Positions 37,556-45,523 of a DNA stretch of 64,000 nucleotides are shown one piece after another; the first letter of the stretch is position 1, and every line of letters starts with the position of its first letter. Location of the stretch: contig NZ_PUHY01000012.1 in the NCBI RefSeq assembly GCF_002967765.1, positions 1,116,001 to 1,180,000 on the forward strand. The letters are read 5' to 3'. The position numbers and the translations under genes are program-made. The notes beneath the pieces are model-generated. The model ran no database searches, was not told the origin of the DNA, and saw only the letters and a program-made list of their open reading frames with translations. Origin of the DNA: Blastopirellula marina (GTDB taxonomy: Bacteria; Planctomycetota; Planctomycetia; Pirellulales; Pirellulaceae).

Positions 37556-38398
37556 ATGATGATGTTTCGAGCGCGACTGGAATTTGGAGTCCGCACGCTG
37601 CTACTCGTAGCCGCTTCGCTCCTTTGCTTACCCACTGCTTCGATGGCTGACGACGAGATTCGTACCGCGGATCATCAGAAGTACGCCGACGACTTCTGGG
37701 CTTTCCTGGGAGATCGCTATACGAAATGGGAAAAGCTCGACCAATTTCCCGCTGGCGTGCCAACCCCTGAGGCTGGCATCGAAGGAAATGTTTACGCAAA
37801 CAAAGTCGCGATGAAGGATTCCTCGAAGTTTGACTACGGATCAATTCTGGTTGTCGAGCATATCCGTGACGGTAAGCCGTATGCCATATCGAGCTTGTAT
37901 CGATCGCGACTCGACGTGAACAAGAAGAATGATGATTGGTACGAAGTGCTCTATTTGACCGACGGAAGCGTCGCCAAGACGTCAGGGGACAACGCGAAGT
38001 TCTCGCACGAGGGATTCGTGGCGAAACTGGTTGATGGTCGACTGTGGGTTTTGCCTGTCGACAGCCCAGCATTGGCCGAACTTCTCGAAGGGAACGCCCC
38101 CGAGAAGCACGTGACGTTGCCTGGGGCTGGTCCTGACCGGAAGACTTTGAAGTCCGATTCTCGTGAAACGGCCGCGGCTTACATGGTCGCTAGACCAGGG
38201 TTTGTCACCTATTGGGAAGATGGTCGAGCGTGGGTGTTTGAAGAGGGAACCGAGGCCGCGACTTCATTCAGCGAGAACGGAGTACCTGAGAAGCACGTAA
38301 CGGTGATCGGTGCCGGGCCGATGCGAACCACGCTGAAAGCTCCCGATCGCGAGACGATCGATGCGTTTCTCGGTGTCTCACTCGAACCAAAGCACTAG
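37556..38398 (+). CDS. secreted repeat protein inserted in the pst operon
   Basis: 280 residues starting at three consecutive ATGs (37556, 37559, 37562); spacing to AAGGAAG favours the second or third. A signal peptide (about 1-31) is clear. Residues 40-150 resemble the fold pattern of cytochrome P460 (YGSILVVEHI, then PYAISSLYR, then DWYEVLYLTDGS) but have no CxxCH, so no heme c. Residues 159-209 and 221-272 are an internal duplication with DGRxWV, PEKHVT, GAGPxRxTLK and DRET in both copies. It lies between pstB and phoU in the same direction, so it is probably phosphate-regulated and acts in the periplasm. Function unknown; the P460 likeness is tentative. Confidence 0.75.
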   Translation: MMMFRARLEFGVRTLLLVAASLLCLPTASMADDEIRTADHQKYADDFWAFLGDRYTKWEKLDQFPAGVPTPEAGIEGNVYANKVAMKDSSKFDYGSILVVEHIRDGKPYAISSLYRSRLDVNKKNDDWYEVLYLTDGSVAKTSGDNAKFSHEGFVAKLVDGRLWVLPVDSPALAELLEGNAPEKHVTLPGAGPDRKTLKSDSRETAAAYMVARPGFVTYWEDGRAWVFEEGTEAATSFSENGVPEKHVTVIGAGPMRTTLKAPDRETIDAFLGVSLEPKH

Positions 38399-38444
38399 CC
38401 TCGCGTTTACCACTCATTCTTTCAGGAATCGAAAGCCACGCAGA

Positions 38445-39140
38445 ATGACGCAGCATTGGATTCGTCAGATCGAAGAAGTTCGTTCTCATCTCTTATCGAT
38501 GGGAACAAATGCAGAGACTCAGGTCAGCGAAGCAACTCGAGCGTTGCAAGACTTAGATCGCGAGCGAGCTCTCGACGTTATTTCGGCGGATGATGAACTT
38601 GATGAGATGGACGTTTCCTTGGAAGAAGAGTGTTTGCATTCGATCGCCTTGTTTCAGCCGGTTGCCTCTGATCTGCGCTTGATCGTGGCGGCGATGTCGG
38701 TCGGCCACGAGCTAGAGCGGATTGGTGACCTAGCAGTGAACATTGCCGGTGGGGTTGTTCGACTCCGGGATGCGGGCAAGATGCCAGGGCAGATTGTCCT
38801 TCCATCTTGCTTGCAACAGGCGAATCAGATGGCAATGGAGATGCTGCGGAAGAGTCTTGATGCATTCATCGCGCAAGACACGACGGAATGTCGCGAGTTG
38901 ATCTATCAAGATCGCGAACTCGATCGGCTTCATCGAGCGATCTTCCAATGGCTCAAGGAAGGAATTCAAAAAGATCCGAATGACCTCGATTGGATGATCG
39001 AGATCACTGGCGTCTCAAAGCATATCGAACGGATTGCCGATCACGTTACCAATATTGCCGAAATAGTAATTTATTGGGTCGAAGGTGAGATCGTTCGTCA
39101 TCGCCAGGTGATTTCCCCAACGCAGAAACCTGAAGAATGA
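38445..39140 (+). CDS. phoU: phosphate transport regulator PhoU
   Basis: 231 residues from ATG 38445 (an earlier in-frame start at 38361 overlaps the previous gene). The two PhoU repeats are visible: MSVGHELERIGDLAVNIAGG at about 88-105 and VSKHIERIADHVTNIAEI near the C-terminus, each with the E/D-x-x-x-D metal cluster pattern. PhoU restrains Pst transport and signalling when phosphate is plentiful. Placed last of the transport genes, just before the response regulator. Confidence 0.95.
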   Translation: MTQHWIRQIEEVRSHLLSMGTNAETQVSEATRALQDLDRERALDVISADDELDEMDVSLEEECLHSIALFQPVASDLRLIVAAMSVGHELERIGDLAVNIAGGVVRLRDAGKMPGQIVLPSCLQQANQMAMEMLRKSLDAFIAQDTTECRELIYQDRELDRLHRAIFQWLKEGIQKDPNDLDWMIEITGVSKHIERIADHVTNIAEIVIYWVEGEIVRHRQVISPTQKPEE

Positions 39141-39227
39141 TTGTCCTGAGAAAGCCAAGCCAAAGAACATTGCAATTCGCCTTTTGCCCGTTGTCGGTCT
39201 GTTTCGATCTAACGAGAAAGCAGGCCG

Positions 39228-39962
39228 GTGGCTCAGCGTAGTATCCTCATCATCGAATCCGCGCGCGGGCCGTTACAGGCCGTCGCCCAGAATCTGCAGC
39301 AGACCGGATGTCAGGTCTACTCTGCGCAAGATTCCCGTGATGGTTTGCAAAAGGCGATGGAGTTCGTACCGGACGTCGTTGTCTTATCGCGGGAATTGAA
39401 CGATGACGATGCGCTCGATTTGTGTCGCTCGATCATGCGAAACGTCGGCGGAGAGACGGCGCCTGCGATTCTTATTGCACCAACTGGCGCGGATCTGTCT
39501 GGTATCGATGATCCTTCACATGACTCGCGACTCGCCGAATCATTGGCCTTGGATCTGCTGGCCCAGTGCGTCAAAACGTTGACCTTCCGAGCCCGACAGA
39601 CGCATGATTCGCAATCAGTGCTCGAATGTCATGGCGTGCGACTGGATCCTCGCTTCGCAGTTGCGGAAATGGATGGCGTACGTCTTGAACTAACGCCGAC
39701 AGAGTTTCGCTTGTTACAAGCACTGCTATCACGCCCAGGCCATGTCCTGACTCGTAATGAGCTGGAAAGAGCAACCGGACCGCATGGCAAGGCGAATCCA
39801 TCGGAAAGCGCGTCGGAGTCTGCCAGTCGGACGCGGCGGATCGACGTTCATATCAAATCGATCCGGAGCAAGCTGAATCATAAAAGTGTGTTGATCGAAA
39901 CCGTCCGCAGTGTTGGTTATCGCTTTCGTGAGCCCGCTTGGAACATAAACTCTACTCGTTAA
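39228..39962 (+). CDS. PhoB-like winged-helix regulator with degenerate receiver
   Basis: 244 residues from a GTG start (39228). The C-terminal OmpR/PhoB-type winged helix is intact: LTPTEFRLLQALLSRPGHVLTRNEL and the end RRIDVHIKSIRSKL then VRSVGYRF. The N-terminal receiver is degenerate: the acidic pair is replaced by Glu-Ser in LIIESARG, and the phosphoacceptor position holds Ser54 in VVVLSREL. So it probably does not use normal phosphorylation. A Ser/Glu-rich insert sits between the recognition region and RRIDVH. No histidine kinase is beside it. Location next to phoU suggests it controls this pst cluster. Confidence 0.88.
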   Translation: MAQRSILIIESARGPLQAVAQNLQQTGCQVYSAQDSRDGLQKAMEFVPDVVVLSRELNDDDALDLCRSIMRNVGGETAPAILIAPTGADLSGIDDPSHDSRLAESLALDLLAQCVKTLTFRARQTHDSQSVLECHGVRLDPRFAVAEMDGVRLELTPTEFRLLQALLSRPGHVLTRNELERATGPHGKANPSESASESASRTRRIDVHIKSIRSKLNHKSVLIETVRSVGYRFREPAWNINSTR

Positions 39963-40230
39963 ATGATTTGCGCGACCATACTCCATTCGTGGAGGGGGGG
40001 TGGGCGAAGCCACTTGGGTGCGTGTTAATCTACGCAACGGCTACTTGCGGATTAGTAAACCGTTAAGGTATCGTGAATCGCTCGTGGCGTTCCTTGCCGA
40101 CTTTCTTAACATGAAGACAATCTAAGTCGCCAAGGAAGTCGTGCTAGCAACTACGGTCCGAAATCGAATCGGGCCGGAACGGATTCAACAATCCAATGGA
40201 GAGCGCGACGGAGTAACGTGCAAATCAGGG

Positions 40231-40314
40231 TGTCATCGAGGACCCCTCGACATGGAACGGATTTCCTTCCCGTAATGATTTTCTATCGCAATGGACGATA
40301 GAGGATGGAAGGAA
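40231..40314 (+). promoter_or_regulatory. structured leader hiding the ribosome site of the next gene
   Basis: TTCCTTCC (40263-40270) pairs perfectly with GGAAGGAA (40307-40314), which is the Shine-Dalgarno of the gene starting at 40325. Within the loop, CTATCG (40283-40288) pairs with CGATAG (40296-40301). Just upstream is another hairpin, TCGAGG-ACC-CCTCGA (40236-40250). The arrangement would block translation until opened by temperature, a ligand, a protein or an RNA. The preceding 39963-40230 shows a UUCG-capped short hairpin (39981-39994) and no gene. Confidence 0.5.
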
Positions 40315-40324
40315 GAGTGAAATC

Positions 40325-40603
40325 ATGGTCGGTTTAAAAGCGAATCGCGGTTTGAACGAAAAGACTCTTTGGGAACGACGTGAGCTTCTGCGAAGCCAAG
40401 CGAACGTTCATTTTATTGAGCCGGAACAATTTTGTTCCCTGGCGGTATCTTGCCGTAGGATCACCCGAGCGGATGAGTCGGCCGCTGGATTGAAGGGACT
40501 CTACAGCGAAGTAGAAGACGCGTTCTACTATGTCGAAGAAGAGCAGCTCGATCGCTATCGCGAAGGACTCTGCGCACCTGCGACTTCGTTGGAGCTCGTT
40601 TAA
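40325..40603 (+). CDS. hypothetical protein (92 aa)
   Basis: A small soluble protein rich in Glu and Arg, without signal peptide or membrane helix. The start is supported by a strong GGAAGGAAG site, which is itself paired in a leader hairpin. I do not recognise the family. The acidic stretch LYSEVEDAFYYVEEEQL looks like a helix. It converges with the symporter genes. Confidence 0.6.
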   Translation: MVGLKANRGLNEKTLWERRELLRSQANVHFIEPEQFCSLAVSCRRITRADESAAGLKGLYSEVEDAFYYVEEEQLDRYREGLCAPATSLELV

Positions 40604-40652
40604 AAGACGCGAGTTCGCGGCTCTCTTGTCGCCCGCGAAAGCCATGACATAG

Positions 40653-40690
40653 ACGAATCGATGCCAGCGCGGGAGCCGACATCGATTCGT
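40653..40690. terminator. hairpin between convergent genes
   Basis: Perfect 11-base stem (ACGAATCGATG with CATCGATTCGT, 16-base loop) between the small gene and the 3' end of the symporter gene. No T-run; probably a shared transcription end. Confidence 0.5.
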
Positions 40691-40700
40691 TCAAGGTTCA

Positions 40701-42563
40701 TTACGGATTGTCCGCCTCGGCATCCGTTTCATCAAAGTGAGCTTCTGGTGCGTGCGAACCGCGGGGAATACGCACGCTTTCGACCAAATCTTGTACATCC
40801 TCTGGTGGCGCACTGGTCAGTCGACTGATAACCAACGCGACAGCAAAATTCAAGATTAAACCGACCGCACCAGCGGCTTCCGGGCGAAGGCCATCTGGCA
40901 TCCAGCTGCTACCGGCGAGCCATGGCGTCATCAGCGGCTCTGCGGTTCCGAGGATCTTGTCCGACCGGCAGGCGACGATATAGACCGCAGTGAACAGCAC
41001 GCCGATGATCATTCCGGCAGTTGCTCCTTCGCGGTTCATCCGTTTATCGAAGATTCCCAGGAAGATAATCGGGAAGAAGCTGGCCGCCGCAAGACCAAAC
41101 GCAAAGGCAACAACCTGTCCGATAAACCCAGGCGGATTGATGCCAAAATAGCCAGCAACAATGATCGCGCCAATAATCATGATCCGGGCAATAAACAGTC
41201 GTCGTGGTTCAGAGGCTTCCGGTTCGACAAAGTGGACGTAAAGGTCGTGTGCCATCGAACTGGAAATCACGAGAAGCAAACCAGCAGCCGTGCTTAATGC
41301 AGCGGCCAGACCGCCGGTTGCCACGATCGCGATCACCCAGGGAGAAAGCTTGGCAATCTCAGGTGTAGCCAAGACGAGAATGTCCTTATCGATCGTGACT
41401 TCCTCGAAGTTGCCGTCGACATTCTTCAGCGATAGGATGCCATCTTTGTTCTTATCATCGATCTTGATGAGGTCTGTTTTTTGCCAGTTGGATACCCACT
41501 GCACAACCTGCTCTTTTCCCTCAGCATTCACTTGATAGATCGGGTAATAGTCGACGCCCGTATCTTCGTCCCTGACCATCTCACCGATGTGCGCACCGTT
41601 GAGTGTTTCCAAAATCGAGTAACGAGCAAACATCGCCAGCACAGGGGCTGATGTGTAAAGCAGCGCGATAAACAGCAATGCCCAGAATGCGCTATAACGA
41701 GCCGCACGAACATTCGCCACCGTATAGAAACGCACAATCACGTGCGGTAGCCCTGCCGTGCCAGTCATTAGAGCCAACATGATGAGAAGTACATTCATCA
41801 TGTCGTAGTTGGTGAAGGGTTGGGTATAGGCAGCAAACCCCAGGTCTTCTTGGACCTTGTTGACCTTCTCGGCCACGTCGCCCGTTGCAAATCCAACTTG
41901 CGGAATTGGATTGTCCGTCAGCATGTACGAAAGAGCGATCGTTGGAATCAGGAACGCCGCGATCAGAACGAAGAACTGCACGACCTGAGTCCACGTGATC
42001 CCTTTCATCCCGCCGAGTACTGCGAAGACGCCGACGATGAACATACCGATGATCACGCCTTGCCAGGTTTCTACTTCCAGGAACCGAGCAAACACGATCC
42101 CTACGCCGCGCATTTGACCGGCGACGTAGGTAATGGAAATAAAGACCGCGCAGATGGCGGCGACGATACGAGCGGTTTCGCTGTAGTAACGTTTCGCTAC
42201 GAAGTCAGGAACCGTGTACTGACCGAATTTGCGGAGATACGGCGCCAACAACATCGCCAACAACACGTAACCACCGGTCCATCCCAATAGATAGAAAGAA
42301 CCATCCGAGCCCAGGCCACTGATTAAGCCGGCCATGCTGATGAACGAAGCAGCGCTCATCCAGTCGGCGGCAGTCGCGGCACCGTTGGCAATTGCCGGTA
42401 CGCCCTGACCGGCAACGTAGAATTCGCCCGATTCCTGTGCACGGCTGGCCCAGCCGATGTACAGATAGATCATGAAGGTGATGATGACGAACAAGAAGGT
42501 CCAGGCTTGGGTCGAAGTGAATGCCAACCCCAGCAACGGCAAAGTGATTTCTAAGAATTCCAT
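40701..42563 (-). CDS. sodium/solute symporter, large subunit (VC_2705-type)
   Basis: 620 residues with about 13 membrane helices of the SSS family. GWASRAQESGEFYVAGQG and ADWMSAASFISMAGLI near the N-terminus are the sodium-site region, and AALSTAAGLLLVISSSMAHDL the helix 8 sodium site. A loop of about 75 residues (325-400) carries an EF-hand-like DDKNKDGILSL. The small DUF4212 gene ends three bases before this start, with its stop inside AAGGAG, the ribosome site, so the two are coupled. Large plus DUF4212 small subunit pairs define a subgroup related to acetate permease ActP; the substrate is probably a short organic acid but is not proven. Confidence 0.92.
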   Translation of the reverse strand: MEFLEITLPLLGLAFTSTQAWTFLFVIITFMIYLYIGWASRAQESGEFYVAGQGVPAIANGAATAADWMSAASFISMAGLISGLGSDGSFYLLGWTGGYVLLAMLLAPYLRKFGQYTVPDFVAKRYYSETARIVAAICAVFISITYVAGQMRGVGIVFARFLEVETWQGVIIGMFIVGVFAVLGGMKGITWTQVVQFFVLIAAFLIPTIALSYMLTDNPIPQVGFATGDVAEKVNKVQEDLGFAAYTQPFTNYDMMNVLLIMLALMTGTAGLPHVIVRFYTVANVRAARYSAFWALLFIALLYTSAPVLAMFARYSILETLNGAHIGEMVRDEDTGVDYYPIYQVNAEGKEQVVQWVSNWQKTDLIKIDDKNKDGILSLKNVDGNFEEVTIDKDILVLATPEIAKLSPWVIAIVATGGLAAALSTAAGLLLVISSSMAHDLYVHFVEPEASEPRRLFIARIMIIGAIIVAGYFGINPPGFIGQVVAFAFGLAAASFFPIIFLGIFDKRMNREGATAGMIIGVLFTAVYIVACRSDKILGTAEPLMTPWLAGSSWMPDGLRPEAAGAVGLILNFAVALVISRLTSAPPEDVQDLVESVRIPRGSHAPEAHFDETDAEADNP

Positions 42564-42566
42564 GGA

Positions 42567-42854
42567 CTACTCCTTCACGTCATGTTTGCGATCGAGATAG
42601 TCCATCACCAGGGCGTAGACCAGAATCAGTATCAGGAAGACGTACATCGACCCTTGCTGGGCAAACCAGAAGCCGAGCGGGAGGTTGCCGATCTTGTACT
42701 GATTGAGCCACTCAATCCAGAGAACCGAGCAGCCAAATGAGACGAACGCCCAGATGAAAAGCAGAATTCCGATCACAATCAGATTCTGCCGCCAGTAGGC
42801 AACTTTGGGCTCGGGGCGCGCAGAGGAAGGGTCGCGCGGAGGCGTGGAGGACAT
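42567..42854 (-). CDS. DUF4212 symporter small subunit
   Basis: 95 residues from the ATG at 42854; a longer frame adds an unlikely hydrophobic leader. Two membrane helices (about 22-42 and 59-82) with the DUF4212 pattern AYWRQNLIVIGILLFIWAFV, LNQYKIGNLPLGFWFAQQGS and VYALVMDYLDR. It is translated just before the large symporter subunit and is presumed to form a complex with it. Confidence 0.92.
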   Translation of the reverse strand: MSSTPPRDPSSARPEPKVAYWRQNLIVIGILLFIWAFVSFGCSVLWIEWLNQYKIGNLPLGFWFAQQGSMYVFLILILVYALVMDYLDRKHDVKE

Positions 42855-43058
42855 GCAGGATTTCCAAGGGGCTTTTTTCGAAAAAAATAGAAAAGTTGCC
42901 GCTAGGAAAATCAATTCCGATGCGTCTGTCAACTAGACAGACCGAAGTTATCCCTGAGAAGGGAGCTCAAAAAGAAGGGGGTGAAGAGCTGCAAGTCGAG
43001 AACGATCCGGGGAAAGCGTCTGCTTTGGTGTCCTTTCCCGATACAATCTGAGTTGCAG

Positions 43059-43190
43059 CTAGTTCCGCTCCATGGTCACTTGACCAATCATTGCCCAGGT
43101 GGCGACAAATGCGACGCCTAACCAAGCGTGGAGTAATTCGACAGGCATTGCTACGGTCCCAGCATTCTGTGGTTTCGCGTGCCCATCCAT
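43059..43190 (-). CDS. possible small membrane protein (43 aa)
   Basis: ATG at 43190 to TAG at 43059. After a short polar start, residues 14-38 (PVELLHAWLGVAFVATWAM) form one membrane helix, ending in a charged tail MERN. No strong ribosome site is seen. It lies 205 bases upstream of the symporter pair in the same direction. The rest of 42855-43431 shows no gene: an A/T-rich patch at 42870-42900 probably belongs to the symporter promoter. Confidence 0.4.
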   Translation of the reverse strand: MDGHAKPQNAGTVAMPVELLHAWLGVAFVATWAMIGQVTMERN

Positions 43191-43431
43191 GAGAAACTTC
43201 ACCCATCCGTGGCTAGGAAAAGTTATCGACCAGCAACGCCACGATTTTTCTAAGTTTCTTCCTGCTCCGGTTTTAAAGGATTAAACCGTACGCGTGGCCC
43301 GGCCCGAGAAGACGGCAGGTCCGCTAGGTTTTACCCGGACGATTTCCCCCGTGGACGATTCTAACGGTCAGTCAGATTGTCCTGGGGCGAATGAGGGACG
43401 AGCAGCAGTGACATCCCAATGAAGGGGACGA

Positions 43432-44250
43432 TCACACCGGAATCAAGATCTCGCCGCGTCCCATTTGCGCCAGGTCGCCGTGGAAAAGATCGTACAACGG
43501 TTGCTTGAACAAGTGTGCGACTTCAGGGACTTCCTGGCGGGCGAACTCTTTGGCTAAAAGTGGCAACATAATTGGGCGGAAGCGACAAGCGTGCGCAAAA
43601 CCAGCCAGAAGATCGCTTTGATAGTTGCCGTTGAGCACGATCGTGCCGCGTCGCATCGAGAGCCCAGCCGACGCACCAGCCTTACCGCCGACGACGATCG
43701 TCCCTGCAAGCATTTCATAACCGGCATAGTTGCCGCAATCGTTGGTGACGGTGAGTGTCCCACGCCGCATCCGGTGGCCCAACTCGTTACCGGCCGAACC
43801 CAATATGAACACGCTTCCGCCAGACATGCCTCGCTTCTCGCCTGGTAGGGGGGCACCGACTCGATCGCCGACGTTTCCCAGCACTTTTACAAAGCCACCT
43901 TTCATGGACTCTGCAAGGTTGTTACCGACGTGGCCATGAATGTACAGCGAACCACCTCGCATCGCCTGGCCGGCATGATGTCCGACTTTACCTTGGATGA
44001 AAAGTTTACCCTCTTCCATGCCAGCCCCGATGTTGTCGACTTTAGAGAGGTCGCCAATAAGCCGCAGCATCCCCGCGCTGCGTTCATCTTCCAGGACAAT
44101 CTCGAACAGTTGGCCCAGTTCAACCTGGCGATTCCCTTCCCATACTGTGACACGGGCGACTTCGTCCGCGGTCATTCCCAGCAGACGCGTTGGCAAGACA
44201 CCTCGAAGATCGAGTCCAACCGTGATATCGTGAACGAGTCGCAGCTTCAT
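43432..44250 (-). CDS. fhcC: formylmethanofuran dehydrogenase subunit C-like (FhcC)
   Basis: 272 residues, no signal. The middle and C-terminal parts are a beta helix of GxxGxxxG repeats (AGMEEGKLFIQGKVG, GGSLYIHGHVGNNLAE, GGSVFILGSAGNELGH, GTLTVTNDCGNYAG), the fold of FwdC/FhcC and the glutamate synthase alpha C-terminus. In methylotrophs FhcC is part of the formyltransferase/hydrolase complex in the tetrahydromethanopterin pathway that takes formaldehyde to formate. Planctomycetes are known to carry these C1 genes. The other Fhc subunits are not in the window. Divergent from mobA. Confidence 0.9.
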   Translation of the reverse strand: MKLRLVHDITVGLDLRGVLPTRLLGMTADEVARVTVWEGNRQVELGQLFEIVLEDERSAGMLRLIGDLSKVDNIGAGMEEGKLFIQGKVGHHAGQAMRGGSLYIHGHVGNNLAESMKGGFVKVLGNVGDRVGAPLPGEKRGMSGGSVFILGSAGNELGHRMRRGTLTVTNDCGNYAGYEMLAGTIVVGGKAGASAGLSMRRGTIVLNGNYQSDLLAGFAHACRFRPIMLPLLAKEFARQEVPEVAHLFKQPLYDLFHGDLAQMGRGEILIPV

Positions 44251-44317
44251 AGTAAATCTGAAAACTTGGGCAGTGAGGGCAGCGTTCTAATATAACGGAC
44301 GAGATCGCACACGGCAT

Positions 44318-44953
44318 ATGGCTACGGTCCCCATTACAAATCGCGCGGCGTTGATTATCTGTGGGGGTGAAAGCCGCCGGATGGGTCGTGCGAAACCCCA
44401 TCTTCCATTTGGTGATGAAACGATGCTGGCTCGCGTCGTGCGGATTGTTTCGCCCGCCGTGGAGGAAGTCGTTCTGTTAACCGCGAAGACGCAGGAACTT
44501 CCAGATCTTCCTTATGCCTACACCGAACTGCCAGACCGAGTCGAGCAACAAGGCCCTGCCGCAGCACTGTACGAAGGCTTGAAGTGTGTCGCCGGTTGGG
44601 CCAACGCGGTCGTCGTACTAGGATGCGATTTGCCCTTGGTTAATGAAGCAACCATCGAGTTTTTGTTCGAGAAGTTACAAAATTATGAAGCCGTGATCCC
44701 TCGCCATGAGGGACTTCCCCAGCCACTGGCCGCAGTTTACTCGATGCAGGCCCTCGAAAAGCTAGAGAATGTCCTTTATTCAGGTAACCAGCGATTATTG
44801 TCGTGCATCGAACCCCTGGACACTTTCTGGGTTGATCCGCGCGAACTCGCGCTCGTTGACGCACGTCTGGGAATATTGCACAACGTCAACACGCCAGATG
44901 CGTATCGCGAAGCACTCGCGATCGCGGGCCTATCTCATCCACTTGAGGAATGA
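44318..44953 (+). CDS. mobA: molybdenum cofactor guanylyltransferase MobA-like
   Basis: 211 residues. The nucleotidyltransferase signature CGGESRRMGRAKPHLPFG near residues 15-32 binds GTP; LGCDLPLVNEATIEFL carries the metal-binding Asp, and LHNVNTPDAYREAL is the typical C-terminal motif. MobA adds GMP to molybdopterin to make the bis-MGD cofactor. It is divergent from fhcC; since the catalytic Fhc/Fwd subunits belong to the molybdopterin-enzyme family, the pairing may be functional, though the bacterial Fhc complex is thought not to work as a dehydrogenase. Confidence 0.88.
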   Translation: MATVPITNRAALIICGGESRRMGRAKPHLPFGDETMLARVVRIVSPAVEEVVLLTAKTQELPDLPYAYTELPDRVEQQGPAAALYEGLKCVAGWANAVVVLGCDLPLVNEATIEFLFEKLQNYEAVIPRHEGLPQPLAAVYSMQALEKLENVLYSGNQRLLSCIEPLDTFWVDPRELALVDARLGILHNVNTPDAYREALAIAGLSHPLEE

Positions 44954-45005
44954 GACGGCCAATTGTGTTTAGGCAACCACCACCATCAATCAGGATAAGA
45001 ATCGA

Positions 45006-45515
45006 ATGGCTGACGCAGCTCAGTGGGAACTAACCAAGCAACGGATCGCCTTCACCGATAAGATGTTTCGCGACTTCATTGACGGTTTGGAACCAGAATT
45101 GTGGTTCCGCATGCCGAACGAAGGTGTCACGCACATTGCCTGGCAAGTCGGTCACGTTACGTTGGCGAACTATGGACTGGGAATGCTGCGAATTCGCGGC
45201 AAGAAAGCGGAAGACGCTTCACTCGTTCCTGAAAGTTATTCCGAACTATTCGGACGAGGTAGCACGCCGTCGGCCGATCAATCAATTCATCCATCGGTCG
45301 AACGAATGATCGAGATCTATAAGAAGGTTAATGATCATCTTCTAACCGAGTTGGAAACCTATACGCTCGAGCAACTCGACGAGCCAAGCTTGCCGGAACA
45401 CCCTCTGTTCAAGACGAAGTTCGATACGCTCATTTTCCTGCCCTATCACGTGATGATGCACTTCGGTCAGATGGGGCTACTGCGTCGTCTTTCAGGCAAG
45501 CCACCACTACGCTAA
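45006..45515 (+). CDS. DinB superfamily protein
   Basis: 169 residues in a four-helix pattern. HIAWQVGHVTLANYG supplies the first His pair and LPYHVMMHFGQMGLLRR the second, as expected for the DinB metal site. AGGATAAGA precedes the ATG. Some DinB-fold enzymes transfer thiols such as bacillithiol or mycothiol; the role here is unknown. Converges with the DUF1593 gene with only eight bases between. Confidence 0.85.
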   Translation: MADAAQWELTKQRIAFTDKMFRDFIDGLEPELWFRMPNEGVTHIAWQVGHVTLANYGLGMLRIRGKKAEDASLVPESYSELFGRGSTPSADQSIHPSVERMIEIYKKVNDHLLTELETYTLEQLDEPSLPEHPLFKTKFDTLIFLPYHVMMHFGQMGLLRRLSGKPPLR

Positions 45516-45523
45516 GGTCGGGC

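Noticed and set aside
36966-38072. Minus-strand frames opposite pstB and the repeat protein
   Set aside because: Antisense shadows of well-supported genes; Arg/Ser-rich products.
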